Shown in pieces: positions 42,426 to 50,820 of a DNA stretch of 64,000 nucleotides (the stretch's first letter is position 1; each line of letters opens with the position of its first letter). The DNA comes from Oscillospiraceae bacterium. Lineage in GTDB: Bacteria; Bacillota; Clostridia; Oscillospirales; Acutalibacteraceae. Under the pieces are notes generated by a model. That model searched no databases and was not told the DNA's origin. It was given only the letters and a program-made list of their open reading frames with translations. The DNA is taken from positions 1 to 64,000 of the forward strand of contig SVPG01000008.1 of NCBI GenBank assembly GCA_015065975.1, read 5' to 3'. The position numbers and the translations under genes were made by a program.

Positions 42426-43772
42426 TTATTCCTCGGCACCGAACAGTCCCGCAAGTCCTTCAAAGCCTTCCATGGTGGCGTTGAGGTTTTCGAGAGTGCT
42501 GCTTATTCCGATATCATACAATCTGTCAAGGATGCCCTCTTCGAGATTGGTCTCGAACGTCTCGCCGCTGTTCATATCCTTGATCTTTACCGAATTGCTC
42601 TCGAGCTCTGTATCACCGATGACGCAGGTATATTTGAATCCGCGCTTATCAGCATATTTCATCTGTGCCTTTACCGAGCGTCCGCAAAGGTCGGTCTCTG
42701 CCGAGAATCCTTCCTCACGCAGCTTCGCACAAAGCTCCATACATTTTACGGAAGCTGCCTGACCCATGGGAGCGAGATAGATGGTCGGTGCTTCAGCCTG
42801 CGGAAATTCGCAGCCCTGTGCCTCCATAACCATAAGCAGTCTCTCAAGTCCCATTGCAAAACCGACTGCCGGTGTGTCCTGCACTCCCATGATACGGAAA
42901 AGACCGTCGTATCTTCCGCCGCCGCAGACTGTCGACTGTGCACCGAGATCGTTTGAAACGAACTCGAAAACGGTTCTTGTATAATAGTCGAGTCCTCTGA
43001 CTATCGACGGATTGATCGTATATTCGATGCCCATAGCCTCAAGACAGCTTTTCACGCCGTCGAAATGAGCCTTGCAGTCATCACAGATATAGTTGATTAT
43101 ACGCGGTGCATTCTGCGCTGTTTCCTTGCAGCAATCAGCCTTGCAGTCGAGCAGACGCATCGGGTTTCTCTCAAGTCGATCCTTGCATGTATCGCAGATT
43201 GTATCCAGATGCTGTCTGTAATATTCCTTGAGAGCTTCGTTGTATTTTGCACGGCATTCGGGACAGCCGATGGAATTGAGCTCGAGGGATATTCCGCTGA
43301 CTCCAAGCTCTCTGAAAACAGATGCCGCAAGAGCAATAACCTCGGCATCGGCCGCGGGTGTGGCTGCGCCGAACATCTCGACACCGAACTGATGGAACTC
43401 TCTGAGTCTTCCTGCCTGCGGTTTTTCGCTTCTGTAACAGGCTGCAACATAGCAGGCCTTTACGGGAAGAGCATCGTATATAAGTCCGCGCTCGATGGCC
43501 GCTCTGACCGCACTTGCAGTCATCTCGGGGCGAAGTGTTATTGAGCGTCCGCCTTTATCGCTGAAGGTATACATTTCCTTCTGAACGACATCGGTGGTAT
43601 CACCGACACCGCGCTCAAACAGCTCGGTGTGCTCGAACACCGGTGTGCGTATCTCACCGAAGCCCGAAAGTCTCGCTGTTTCGAGACAGGTTTTCTCAAC
43701 ATATTGCCATTTTGCGCTGTCGGCAGGAACGACATCCTGCGTTCCTTTAATGGATTTTGTGATGAGTGCCAT
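42426..43772 (-). CDS. hisS: histidyl-tRNA synthetase
   Basis: This 448-residue class II synthetase shows motif 1 GFGEIRTPVFEHTELFERGVGDTTDVVQKEMYTF, motif 2 around CYRSEKPQAGRLREFHQFGVEMFG, the His-specific LDYYTRTVFEF and ICVGGGRYDGL-type motif (TVCGGGRYDGLFRIMG). A C-terminal anticodon-binding domain follows. A terminator hairpin lies 31 nt ahead of the start with no room for a promoter after it. The gene is paired with aspS, as in many Bacillota. Confidence 0.97.
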   Translation of the reverse strand: MALITKSIKGTQDVVPADSAKWQYVEKTCLETARLSGFGEIRTPVFEHTELFERGVGDTTDVVQKEMYTFSDKGGRSITLRPEMTASAVRAAIERGLIYDALPVKACYVAACYRSEKPQAGRLREFHQFGVEMFGAATPAADAEVIALAASVFRELGVSGISLELNSIGCPECRAKYNEALKEYYRQHLDTICDTCKDRLERNPMRLLDCKADCCKETAQNAPRIINYICDDCKAHFDGVKSCLEAMGIEYTINPSIVRGLDYYTRTVFEFVSNDLGAQSTVCGGGRYDGLFRIMGVQDTPAVGFAMGLERLLMVMEAQGCEFPQAEAPTIYLAPMGQAASVKCMELCAKLREEGFSAETDLCGRSVKAQMKYADKRGFKYTCVIGDTELESNSVKIKDMNSGETFETNLEEGILDRLYDIGISSTLENLNATMEGFEGLAGLFGAEE

Positions 43773-43795
43773 AAATCTATTTTCCTTTCATTTTT

Positions 43796-43840
43796 GCAAA
43801 AAAGCCGCAGTTGCCGAACATAGTCCGACAACCGGCGGCT
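43796..43840 (-). terminator. terminator between mgsA and hisS, possible attenuator
   Basis: On the minus strand AGCCGCCGGTTGTCGGA pairs with TCGGCAACTGCGGCT (near-perfect, small bulges), followed by TTTTTTG. Only 23 nt separate it from the hisS start, so hisS transcription must pass through it. Confidence 0.8.
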
Positions 43841-43857
43841 GTGTTATTTTAACTCAA

Positions 43858-44259
43858 TCAGTTGGTCCTGACAAGATTTCTCCAGTCAAGGTCGCCTCTC
43901 TCCAGACCGTGAATGAGCACTTCTGCGGTTGCGATATTTGTTGCAACGGGAATGTTGTGCATATCACACAGTCTGAGAAGGTTATTGTCCTTCGGCTCAT
44001 GGGGCTTCGGGCTGAGCGGATCTCTGAAGAAGAGAAGAAGATCAACCTCTTCACAGCCGATCTTTGCCGCAATCTGCTCTCCGCCTCCTGCCGATCCCGT
44101 AAGATATCTCTGCAAAGTCAGGCCGGTCGCTTCCTGTACCAGCTTACCGGTGGTACCGGTAGCGCATATATTATGTCTGCTGAGAATGCCGCAGTAAGCA
44201 ATGCAAAACTGAACCATAAGCTCTTTTTTTGCGTCGTGTGCAATAAGCGCAATATTCAT
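43858..44259 (-). CDS. mgsA: methylglyoxal synthase
   Basis: This 133-residue enzyme converts dihydroxyacetone phosphate to methylglyoxal plus phosphate. It begins NIALIAHDAKKELMVQFCIAY, with the phosphate-binding CATGTTGKLVQEATGL and TGSAGGGEQIAAKI. The catalytic Asp lies in LLLFFRDPLSPKPHEPKDNNLLRLCDMHNIPVATNIATAE. This matches the family completely. It is followed by a terminator and hisS and preceded by a MinD-like gene. Confidence 0.96.
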   Translation of the reverse strand: MNIALIAHDAKKELMVQFCIAYCGILSRHNICATGTTGKLVQEATGLTLQRYLTGSAGGGEQIAAKIGCEEVDLLLFFRDPLSPKPHEPKDNNLLRLCDMHNIPVATNIATAEVLIHGLERGDLDWRNLVRTN

Positions 44260-44290
44260 TAAACAACCAACCTTTCAACAAAATATAAAA

Positions 44291-44971
44291 TCACAGCTTT
44301 ACAAGCGGTGTCTTTACCCCTGATAATCTTTTTGCAAAATTGCCGAATGCTTCGGCACGCATTGTCTGCTTCTTCGGTATTACCGCAAGCAGTCTCGCCT
44401 GAGCGGTGTCGATACAGTCATCAAGACAGAGAAGCTCGCCTTTTTTGACAGCTTCGGAGGAATAATCCGCAACGACAATTCCGCAGCCGGAAGCCTCTTC
44501 CGGAAGCATTCTTCTGAGCTTTGCCGCAGCCGAGATACCGAGTTCGTCCGCACTGCAGCATACAGCCGTCAGCGAAGCGAATTCCGATATCTTTTGTGCG
44601 AAGCAAAAATCCGCCGCGGGACAGCATATCACAACAGCCGCAAAGGAAGGCGATATCTCAGACGCAAGAAGCCCGACCTCAGCCGCTCCGACTTCGGACG
44701 CATCGGACGCGGCAGGCATTATGAAAAATCCGCCGTCGCTTCTGTATACTGCATCCGAAGGATCGCATCTGTCGCAAAGGACATCACCGAGATCGTAGGC
44801 GATCCCCGGCTGTTCCTTTTCCATCCATGAGACCATATCAAATCCGCGCGAGCAGTCAATAAGCAGCACGGCATCTTTATAAAGATCAGCCAGAGCCTTT
44901 GCGGTACCGCGCGAAACATCGGCGCAGCCGAACGCACCGAAAGGGTCAGATACGGAAAGAATAAATCCCAA
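44291..44971 (-). CDS. degenerate MinD-like protein without Walker A lysine
   Basis: This 226-residue protein aligns along its whole length with MinD. VLLIDCSRGFDMV matches the MinD switch I region, YDLGDVLCDRCDPSDAVYRSDGGFFIMPA matches the DV..GRC..S.AL..D..LFLLPA stretch, and the ending LLAVIPKKQTMRAEAFGNFAKRLSGVKTPL matches the C-terminus. The P-loop position reads SDPFGAFGCADVSRG where GKGGVGKT is expected, so ATP binding is probably lost. The TTG start is five bases after GGAGG; the C-terminal amphipathic helix looks poor. Role is unknown. Confidence 0.75.
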   Translation of the reverse strand: MGFILSVSDPFGAFGCADVSRGTAKALADLYKDAVLLIDCSRGFDMVSWMEKEQPGIAYDLGDVLCDRCDPSDAVYRSDGGFFIMPAASDASEVGAAEVGLLASEISPSFAAVVICCPAADFCFAQKISEFASLTAVCCSADELGISAAAKLRRMLPEEASGCGIVVADYSSEAVKKGELLCLDDCIDTAQARLLAVIPKKQTMRAEAFGNFAKRLSGVKTPLVKL

Positions 44972-45033
44972 AACGTCCTCCGTCAAATCAGCACAATGCC
45001 GAAACACAAATAATATAAACCAATTCGGAATAT

Positions 45034-45062
45034 ATAATATCACAAATTATCGTTAAAGTCAA
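45034..45062 (-). promoter_or_regulatory. sigma-A promoter of the MinD-like gene
   Basis: TTGACT (45062-45057), 17-nt spacer, TATTAT (45039-45034) on the minus strand. The stretch 45063-45230 beyond it is T-rich and holds no gene. Confidence 0.78.
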
Positions 45063-45235
45063 AAGCATTTTTACTTTTTTTTGCTTTTTTTATCGGTTTT
45101 TTTCATTATTTCTGCTCAAATATCAACCTCAATTTTTCCTTTAACAAACCACACAATCGGCCGACCGCTTTTCATCTCTCATTTTCACATTGTATTCGTA
45201 TAAAAATAATACTGGATTTTATTGACTCGTTATTG

Positions 45236-45349
45236 TATAATTGATCTTGTATGTTTACGCAGAGACTTTGCCCCGAAACGCTCTGCCTGCAATTTTAAGG
45301 GGAGAAAGGTATTCCGCTCAGCTCAACGCTCTGCGGATAACGGTTTTGT
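45236..45349 (+). other. structured leader ahead of the nitroreductase gene
   Basis: TATAAT (45236-45241) has a poor -35 candidate, but the next 105 nt fold well. CAGAG/CTCTG makes one hairpin around the GCCCCG loop. TCCGC/GCGGA (45313-45337 region) makes another between a GGGGAGAAAGG ribosome-like sequence and the ATG. The ribosome site is about 40 nt from the ATG, so the second hairpin must be looped out for normal use. Confidence 0.45.
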
Positions 45350-46138
45350 ATGACACGCAAGGACGCTATTATTGCACGCCGCTCGGTGCGCACCTACACC
45401 GAAGAACCCATCAAAGATAAGCAGCTTCTTGATCTGCGCCGTTTTATCGGCACTCTTCACCCGCTGCATGCAAGTATAAAAATCAACATCAACATTCTGT
45501 CCCGTGCGGATTTTCAGAAGAATTACCGCACCACATTTGCTGCCAATGCTTCGCATTATCTTGTCATCCGTTCGGTCAAGAAGGACGGCTGGCTTGAAAA
45601 CGCGGGCTTTATCGGTCAGCAGATAATCCTTTATCTCACAGAGCACGACATCGGAAGCTGCTGGCTCGGAATGGTCACCCCCAAGCAGGAGGTATCGGGA
45701 CAGCTTCCATATGTCATTACCATCTGTTTCGGACGTGCTGACAACTCTCCGCTCAGACGTTCGCCCGACGAAGCCAACAGAAAGCTTCTTCACGAAATAG
45801 TTCTCGGAAAGATCAGCCACCCCTCGCTGCTCGATCTTCTCAACGCAGGCAGACTTGCTCCGTCGAGCATGAACATGCAGCCTGTCCGATACATCACCGA
45901 GGGCACCAACATCTACGTTTACCGCAAGGCTCCTCTCATCTCGATAAACAAGCTTGAGATGATGCAGGCAATCGATGTCGGTGTTGCCATGGCAAACATC
46001 TTTGTCGCAAGTGACGGCAAGCGCGTTTTTGTACGCGAGAAGAACTATCCCACTCCTCCCTCCAACTGCATCTATGAATACACCGCTCTTGAATACAGCG
46101 ATGATATTAAAAATGACGAGGTCGAAGAGGATAAATAA
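45350..46138 (+). CDS. nitroreductase family protein (TM1586 type)
   Basis: This 262-residue protein has two nitroreductase-like halves. The start is RKDAIIARRSVRTYTEEPIKDKQLLDLRRFI and the middle is GFIGQQIILYLTEHDIGSCWLGMV. The second half begins LLDLLNAGRLAPSSMNMQPVRYI, echoing the FMN-site loop. This fits the TM1586-like nitroreductases. The ATG at 45350 has an in-frame stop just upstream, so it is the earliest possible start. It is followed by a phosphofructokinase remnant. Confidence 0.88.
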   Translation: MTRKDAIIARRSVRTYTEEPIKDKQLLDLRRFIGTLHPLHASIKININILSRADFQKNYRTTFAANASHYLVIRSVKKDGWLENAGFIGQQIILYLTEHDIGSCWLGMVTPKQEVSGQLPYVITICFGRADNSPLRRSPDEANRKLLHEIVLGKISHPSLLDLLNAGRLAPSSMNMQPVRYITEGTNIYVYRKAPLISINKLEMMQAIDVGVAMANIFVASDGKRVFVREKNYPTPPSNCIYEYTALEYSDDIKNDEVEEDK

Positions 46139-46183
46139 CACTGCACTTTCCACAGATACTTTCAATCAGAAGGAGTGTTGAAA

Positions 46184-47267
46184 ATGGCAAAAAGAAGAAT
46201 CGGTCTGCTCACAGCAGGCGGAGACTGTCCCGGACTCAATGCAGCCATCAGAGGCGTTGCTTACGCTTCATATAATCTTTTTGACGCCGAATTCATCGGT
46301 ATAAACGACGGCTTTTCCGGACTCATCGAGGGCGAGTTCCAGAAGATGAAGCGCGAGGATTTCTCGGGCATTCTCACACTCGGCGGAACCATTCTCGGCA
46401 CAAGCCGTACCCCTTACCGCAACATGCGCGTTATCGAGCAGGACGGCACCGATAAGGTTGCTGCCATGAAAAAGCATTACAAGGATCTCAAGCTTGACTG
46501 TCTCATAACCCTCGGAGGAAACGGAACTCAAGACCGCAAACCTTCTTTCCGAAGAGGGACTCAACGTCATCGGTCTTCCCAAGACGATCGACAACGATAT
46601 CTACGGCACCGATGTAACATTCGGTTTTCACAGCGCTGTTGACATCGCGACAGATGTCGTCGACCGCATACACACAACAGCAAACAGCCACGGCAGAATC
46701 ATGCTCATCGAGATCATGGGCAACAAAGCAGGCTGGCTGACACTTTATGCGGGTCTCGGCGGAGGCGCTGACGTTATTCTTCTTCCCGAAATTCCTTATG
46801 ATATAAACAAGGTCATCGAAACCGTCGAAAGACGTGCTTCTTCCGGCGGTAAGGGAAGAAACTTCTCTATTCTCTGCGTCGCGGAAGGCGCAATGACCAA
46901 AGAAGAGGCTCTTCTCAAGAAAAAGCAGCGCGCTCAGAAGAGGAGCGAAGAGGCTTATCATTCGGTCAGTTACAGAATTGCCGATGAAATACAGTCCAAA
47001 ACCGGACTTGATACCCGCGTTGTAATCCCCGGTCATTATCAGAGAGGCGGCTCTCCCTCACCCTACGACCGTGTTCTCGCGACACAGTTCGGCGCATATG
47101 CCGCTCAGCTCATCAAGGACGGCAACTACGGAAACGCTGTTGCCATGAAGGGCAACACGGTTGTCCACAATCCTCTTTCCGAGGTCGCAGGAAAAACTAA
47201 ATTTGTTCCCACCGACGGTGATATGGTCACTACCGCACGTTCGATGGGTATAGGCTTCGGAGATTGA
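46184..47267 (+). pseudogene. pfkA: 6-phosphofructokinase with a frameshift
   Basis: The first frame (46184 to about 46530) gives KRRIGLLTAGGDCPGLNAAIRG and LDCLITLGGNGTQ. From about 46532 the family sequence continues in another frame: KTANLLSEEGLNVIGLPKTIDNDIYGTDVTFGF, then GRIMLIEIMGNKAGWLTLYAGLGGGADVILLPE, PGHYQRGGSPSPYDR and the end. Joined, the two halves give a full phosphofructokinase of about 360 residues. The break, at CTCAAGACC (46528-46536), looks like two As lost from CAAAAG. The rest is intact and well conserved, so a sequencing error is as likely as a real lesion. Confidence 0.85.
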
Positions 47268-47299
47268 GTCCCTGTTTGAAAGGACGGCAAATAAACCCA

Positions 47300-48589
47300 A
47301 TGCAGAAAAAGAAATCAAAGAACGATTCCAAAAATAAAACCTGGCTCAAACTTGATAACGCGGCAAACATCTATCCCTCGCTCATAAGCCGCAATTTCAC
47401 GCCCAATTTCAGAGTCTCGCTTTCGCTCAGCGAGCCTGTCAACCCCGAGATTCTTCAGAAGGCAACAGAGAACTGTCTTCCGCGATTTGAGAACTTTTCT
47501 TCAACTCTGAAAAAGGGTCTTTTCTGGCACTATCTTGAACACAACGACAATGTTCCCGTTGTTGAATACGATTCCCATTTCCCCATGCGCCCCCTTATCA
47601 GCAAGTACAACAACGGTTTCCATTTCCGCGTCTGTTATTACGAAAACAGAATCGCACTTGAGGTAATGCACGTCATAACCGACGGCACGGGTGCAACGTA
47701 TTTTCTCTGCACGCTTGTCGCCGAATACCTCAGACTCACAGGCAAGAAAATTCCTTACAGCGGTCCGGGCATAATCGACCTCAAGGCAAAGCCCAGCCCC
47801 GAAGAGATGGAGGACAGCTTCCGCAAATACACACGTTTCAAGGCAAGACGAACAAGAAAGGAAACAAGCGCCTATCACATCAAGGGCACAAAGCTGCCGC
47901 ACGGTGAGGTCGGAATAATCACGGGACGTGTCCCCGTCGCCGCCGTAAAGGAGAAAGCAAAGCAGTTCAACGCGACGATCACGGAATACCTGACCGCCGT
48001 GCTCGTATGGTCACTTTATCTCCATCAGAAGGAGCACAGCAAAAAGGAAGTCGCAATAAAGGTTACGATCCCGATAAATCTGCGCAACCACTACCCGAGC
48101 AAAACACTGCGCAACTTTTCGCTCTTCATAAACCCAGGAATCGAGCCGAAATACGGCGACTGGGATTTTGACGAGATCGTTTCCGACGTTCAGCATTTTC
48201 TCCGTCTTAACAACAAAGAGAAGTTTCTCAACGCAAATATGAGCGCAAATCTCGGCGATGAGATCAACCCCTTTATAAGAGCCGTTCCGCTCTTTCTGAA
48301 GACACCCGTTCTTCATATGTATTTCGTTTCGGGTGAGGACAAGTATTCCTCTACGATTTCGAATCTCGGCGAGTTCAAAATGCCCGAGGAAATGAAACCG
48401 TATATCGAACGCGCCGATTTTATTCTCGGCCGTCCGTATATAATGCCGACAAACTGCGCTGTTGCAAGCTTTAACGGTATAATGTCCATCAGCTTCGGCC
48501 GTTCCATAAAGGAAACCGACTGTGAGCGTGAGTTTTTCAGAACTCTCATCAAAATGGGCATTCCCGTTAAAATCGAAAGCAATCAGTAA
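47300..48589 (+). CDS. condensation/alcohol-acetyltransferase-fold protein
   Basis: This 429-residue protein has the CoA-dependent acyltransferase fold. The catalytic motif HVITDG (HxxxDG) lies in LEVMHVITDGTGATYFLCTLVAEYL near residue 125, and a DFGWG-like region may be represented by the C-terminal YIERADFILGRPYIMPTNCAVASFNGIMSISFGRSI. It resembles COG4908-type condensation proteins. Such enzymes acylate alcohols or lipids. The ATG at 47300 is 15 nt from GAAAGGA. The gene is followed by a zinc-ribbon membrane protein that may be its partner. Confidence 0.82.
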   Translation: MQKKKSKNDSKNKTWLKLDNAANIYPSLISRNFTPNFRVSLSLSEPVNPEILQKATENCLPRFENFSSTLKKGLFWHYLEHNDNVPVVEYDSHFPMRPLISKYNNGFHFRVCYYENRIALEVMHVITDGTGATYFLCTLVAEYLRLTGKKIPYSGPGIIDLKAKPSPEEMEDSFRKYTRFKARRTRKETSAYHIKGTKLPHGEVGIITGRVPVAAVKEKAKQFNATITEYLTAVLVWSLYLHQKEHSKKEVAIKVTIPINLRNHYPSKTLRNFSLFINPGIEPKYGDWDFDEIVSDVQHFLRLNNKEKFLNANMSANLGDEINPFIRAVPLFLKTPVLHMYFVSGEDKYSSTISNLGEFKMPEEMKPYIERADFILGRPYIMPTNCAVASFNGIMSISFGRSIKETDCEREFFRTLIKMGIPVKIESNQ

Positions 48590-48614
48590 TCCGCTCATAT
48601 TTTCGGAAAGGAGA

Positions 48615-48634
48615 TATGCCTTCCCGCAAGGCAT
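48615..48634 (+). other. hairpin between ribosome site and start
   Basis: ATGCCTT pairs with AAGGCAT around CCCGC. It lies right after GGAAAGGAG and before the ATG at 48646. The stem includes a possible upstream ATG (48616). Confidence 0.6.
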
Positions 48635-48645
48635 TACAATATTAT

Positions 48646-49362
48646 ATGTCCTATTGTGTAAACTGTGGTGTTGAGCTTCACGAGAGCGAAAAGAAATGTC
48701 CGCTCTGTGACACCGTCGTGCTCAACCCTGCCGCAGCATTTGACGACAACGCAAAGCCCGTTTTCCCAAAACTCGGTGAAAACGCAGGAGGAGACGGCAG
48801 CGAAAACCGCCGCCTTACAGCACTGATTATCAGCATAGTGATTGCAATTCCCGTATCGGTCTGTCTGATAACAAACTACGGTATTTCGAAGTCGCTCACA
48901 TGGTCGCTTCTGGTGCTTGCGATAATGTCGCTTTTGTGGCTTTTTGTCACCCCGTTTTTCCTTATGAAAAAGCCGAAGGTAACAAACATACTGCTGATCG
49001 ATCTTGCCGCTGTGCTGTTATTCCTCTTTATCCTTTATAAATACGATAACGCTCAGCGCAACTGGTTCGTCACACTTGCCGTACCCGTAACGCTTTCTGC
49101 GTTCACGATGATATGTATACTCGCCGCTTCGATCCGTTCGAACTCTTTCAGCAGTCTTACCACAGCGGCGGTATTCTTCCTCTCGCTCGGAGCTTTCATC
49201 GTCGCTCTTGAGGTCATAACCGACCTTTATATAAGCGGCGGAGTCAGTCTCCTCTGGTCACTCATCGTCCTTGCTCCCTGCGCTCTGCTTGCACTTCTCT
49301 GCGTCATTCTCAAACGCAAAAAGCAGCTCAAGGACGAACTCAAGAGACGTTTTTACATTTAG
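48646..49362 (+). CDS. zinc-ribbon membrane protein (DUF6320-like)
   Basis: This 238-residue protein starts with a zinc ribbon (YCVNCGVELHESEKKCPLCDTVV, residues 3-25). A loop and six or seven membrane helices follow (LTALIISIVIAIPVSVCLI..., ending LLALLCVILKRKKQLKDELKRRFYI). This recalls DUF6320, which often sits beside an acyltransferase-fold gene, as here. The start MSYCVNCG at 48646 fits the family; an ATG at 48616 is too near the ribosome site. Its 3' end overlaps convergent ylbJ by 23 nt. Confidence 0.8.
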   Translation: MSYCVNCGVELHESEKKCPLCDTVVLNPAAAFDDNAKPVFPKLGENAGGDGSENRRLTALIISIVIAIPVSVCLITNYGISKSLTWSLLVLAIMSLLWLFVTPFFLMKKPKVTNILLIDLAAVLLFLFILYKYDNAQRNWFVTLAVPVTLSAFTMICILAASIRSNSFSSLTTAAVFFLSLGAFIVALEVITDLYISGGVSLLWSLIVLAPCALLALLCVILKRKKQLKDELKRRFYI

Positions 49363-50422
49363 TTCGCGGAATACAAAGCACGCACATCAGGCACATTATT
49401 ATCAGTGCCGCCGAACCCGCAACGCTTTTCTGAGCAAGCTGCGGGCTGTACTGCACACCGACAGATATCACGCTGTCGGGCAGTATCGGGAGAAGGAGCT
49501 TTGCCGCCGCACTGCAATACAAACCGCACATCAGCCTGACTGCCGCAAACGGCAGCAGGCTGATTTTTATTTTGGAGAGTATTGAGAATATCTGCATATG
49601 CACCGCCAGACCTCCGAAACCGACCGCAAACGCCAGCATAGGAATCCCCGCAAAACGCGCAGCGGCACAGCCGCTGCCGACCTCTATCACCGACGGTATC
49701 ACAGCCTGTGCAATCTGTTTTTCCATACCAACACCCTGCAGCAGAGCCGACACGGCAGAGGTTATCCCCGCCTCTTCCAGCACTCCCCCGAGCGCTCCCG
49801 CAAGAAGCACGTAGGCGCATATCATGAGCATCGATTCACCCGCACTTCTGACCGATACCGTAAGTGCCTGCGCCATATTTTTCCTCTCCGCCGCAGTTTC
49901 TGCCGGGCAGAAACACTCTTCTTTTCCATATATAAAACGAAGCACAACTCCCGAAATAATCACCGACGATATCTGTATCGCAAGCAGCAGCGCTCCGACG
50001 GACGGTGAGCCGAGCATCGCTCCTCCGACAGCGCCGACAAGAAATCCCGGTCCTGCACAGACGCAGAAGCATGCCGCTCTGCGAGCCTGCGCCTGTGTCA
50101 GCATTCCGTTTTCATATAATGATGATATTGCGGACGCTCCCGCAGGATACCCTCCCGTCACGGACGCCACTACCGCAGTTGCCGCTTCACCCGGAAGCGC
50201 AAACAGCTTTTGCGTTATCGGACTGAGCCATTTTCCGATTATACGTGCGCTGCCGTTTTCCACCATAAAAACAGACGCAAAAAGCATCGGAAAAAGAGAC
50301 GGTATCAGCGAATCTGCACACAGCAAAACGCCTTCATACACCCCCTGCGCCGCCGCCCGTGAATAGACCGTACACATCACGATCAGCATAATCGCCGCAA
50401 AAGTTCCCGCATACTTTTTCAT
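49340..50422 (-). CDS. ylbJ: sporulation integral membrane protein YlbJ
   Basis: This 360-residue protein has about nine membrane helices and the nucleoside-recognition (Gate) domain pattern seen in YlbJ/SpmA/SpmB. Conserved parts include ADSLIPSLFPMLFASVFMVENG, VTGGYPAGASAISSLYENGMLTQAQARRAACFC, GPGFLVGAVGG and GIPMLAFAVGFGGLAVHMQIFS. YlbJ is required for heat-resistant spores in Bacillus; its transport substrate is unsettled. The 3' end overlaps the convergent zinc-ribbon gene. Confidence 0.9.
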   Translation of the reverse strand: MKKYAGTFAAIMLIVMCTVYSRAAAQGVYEGVLLCADSLIPSLFPMLFASVFMVENGSARIIGKWLSPITQKLFALPGEAATAVVASVTGGYPAGASAISSLYENGMLTQAQARRAACFCVCAGPGFLVGAVGGAMLGSPSVGALLLAIQISSVIISGVVLRFIYGKEECFCPAETAAERKNMAQALTVSVRSAGESMLMICAYVLLAGALGGVLEEAGITSAVSALLQGVGMEKQIAQAVIPSVIEVGSGCAAARFAGIPMLAFAVGFGGLAVHMQIFSILSKIKISLLPFAAVRLMCGLYCSAAAKLLLPILPDSVISVGVQYSPQLAQKSVAGSAALIIMCLMCVLCIPRTKCKNVS

Positions 50423-50474
50423 ATAACTCTCTCCTCTGACGGTTTTACATAGGATAAATATGCCGCAGATTTCA

Positions 50475-50503
50475 GAATTATCCTGATTATCGGGGCATAT
50501 AAT
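50475..50503 (+). promoter_or_regulatory. possible sigma-E type promoter ahead of yqfC
   Basis: GAATTA (50475-50480), 15-nt spacer, CATATAAT (50496-50503), resembling the sigma-E consensus GAATA/CATACAAT. Mother-cell control of yqfCD is known in Bacillus; here it is inferred. Confidence 0.45.
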
Positions 50504-50539
50504 TCAAAAGCAATCATCAGCAAGGGAGAAACCGAAAAA

Positions 50540-50806
50540 ATGAAGAAAAACAGCAACTTCGGACGCAACGGTCTGTTCGACTCCCCATTTCCCGCGCCGC
50601 TCTCGGAATGTCACATAGAGCTTTATTCAAGCCGTGCCATCATGATAGACGGGTGCCGCGGCGTTGCCTTCTGCAGCAGCGAGCACATCAGAATAAGCAT
50701 CGGCAGCCGCTATGTTGCAGTGAACGGCAGTGAGCTTGTCATCGCTTCGATGTTCGGTGCGACCGTATCGATCGAGGGACATATCACGGGTGTCGAATTT
50801 ATATAA
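50540..50806 (+). CDS. yqfC: sporulation protein YqfC (YabP family)
   Basis: This 88-residue protein has the YabP/YqfC core: CHIELYSSRAIMIDGCRGVAFCSSEHIRISIGSRYVAVNGSELVIASMFGATVSIEGHITGVEFI (about 24-88), close in pattern to YabP at 1858-2142. It is paired with yqfD, 14 nt downstream, the standard order. In Bacillus yqfC is mother-cell expressed; its action is unknown. Confidence 0.9.
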   Translation: MKKNSNFGRNGLFDSPFPAPLSECHIELYSSRAIMIDGCRGVAFCSSEHIRISIGSRYVAVNGSELVIASMFGATVSIEGHITGVEFI

Positions 50807-50820
50807 AGGGAGGCAAAGCA

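Noticed and set aside
41045-42484. A 479-residue open frame opposite aspS.
   Set aside because: Antisense shadow of aspS with no family features.
45323-46165. A 280-residue open frame opposite the nitroreductase.
   Set aside because: Shadow frame; the plus-strand protein has clear nitroreductase motifs.
46526-46538. Programmed frameshift in pfkA.
   Set aside because: No slippery heptamer, stop codon or pseudoknot seen; an indel is simpler.
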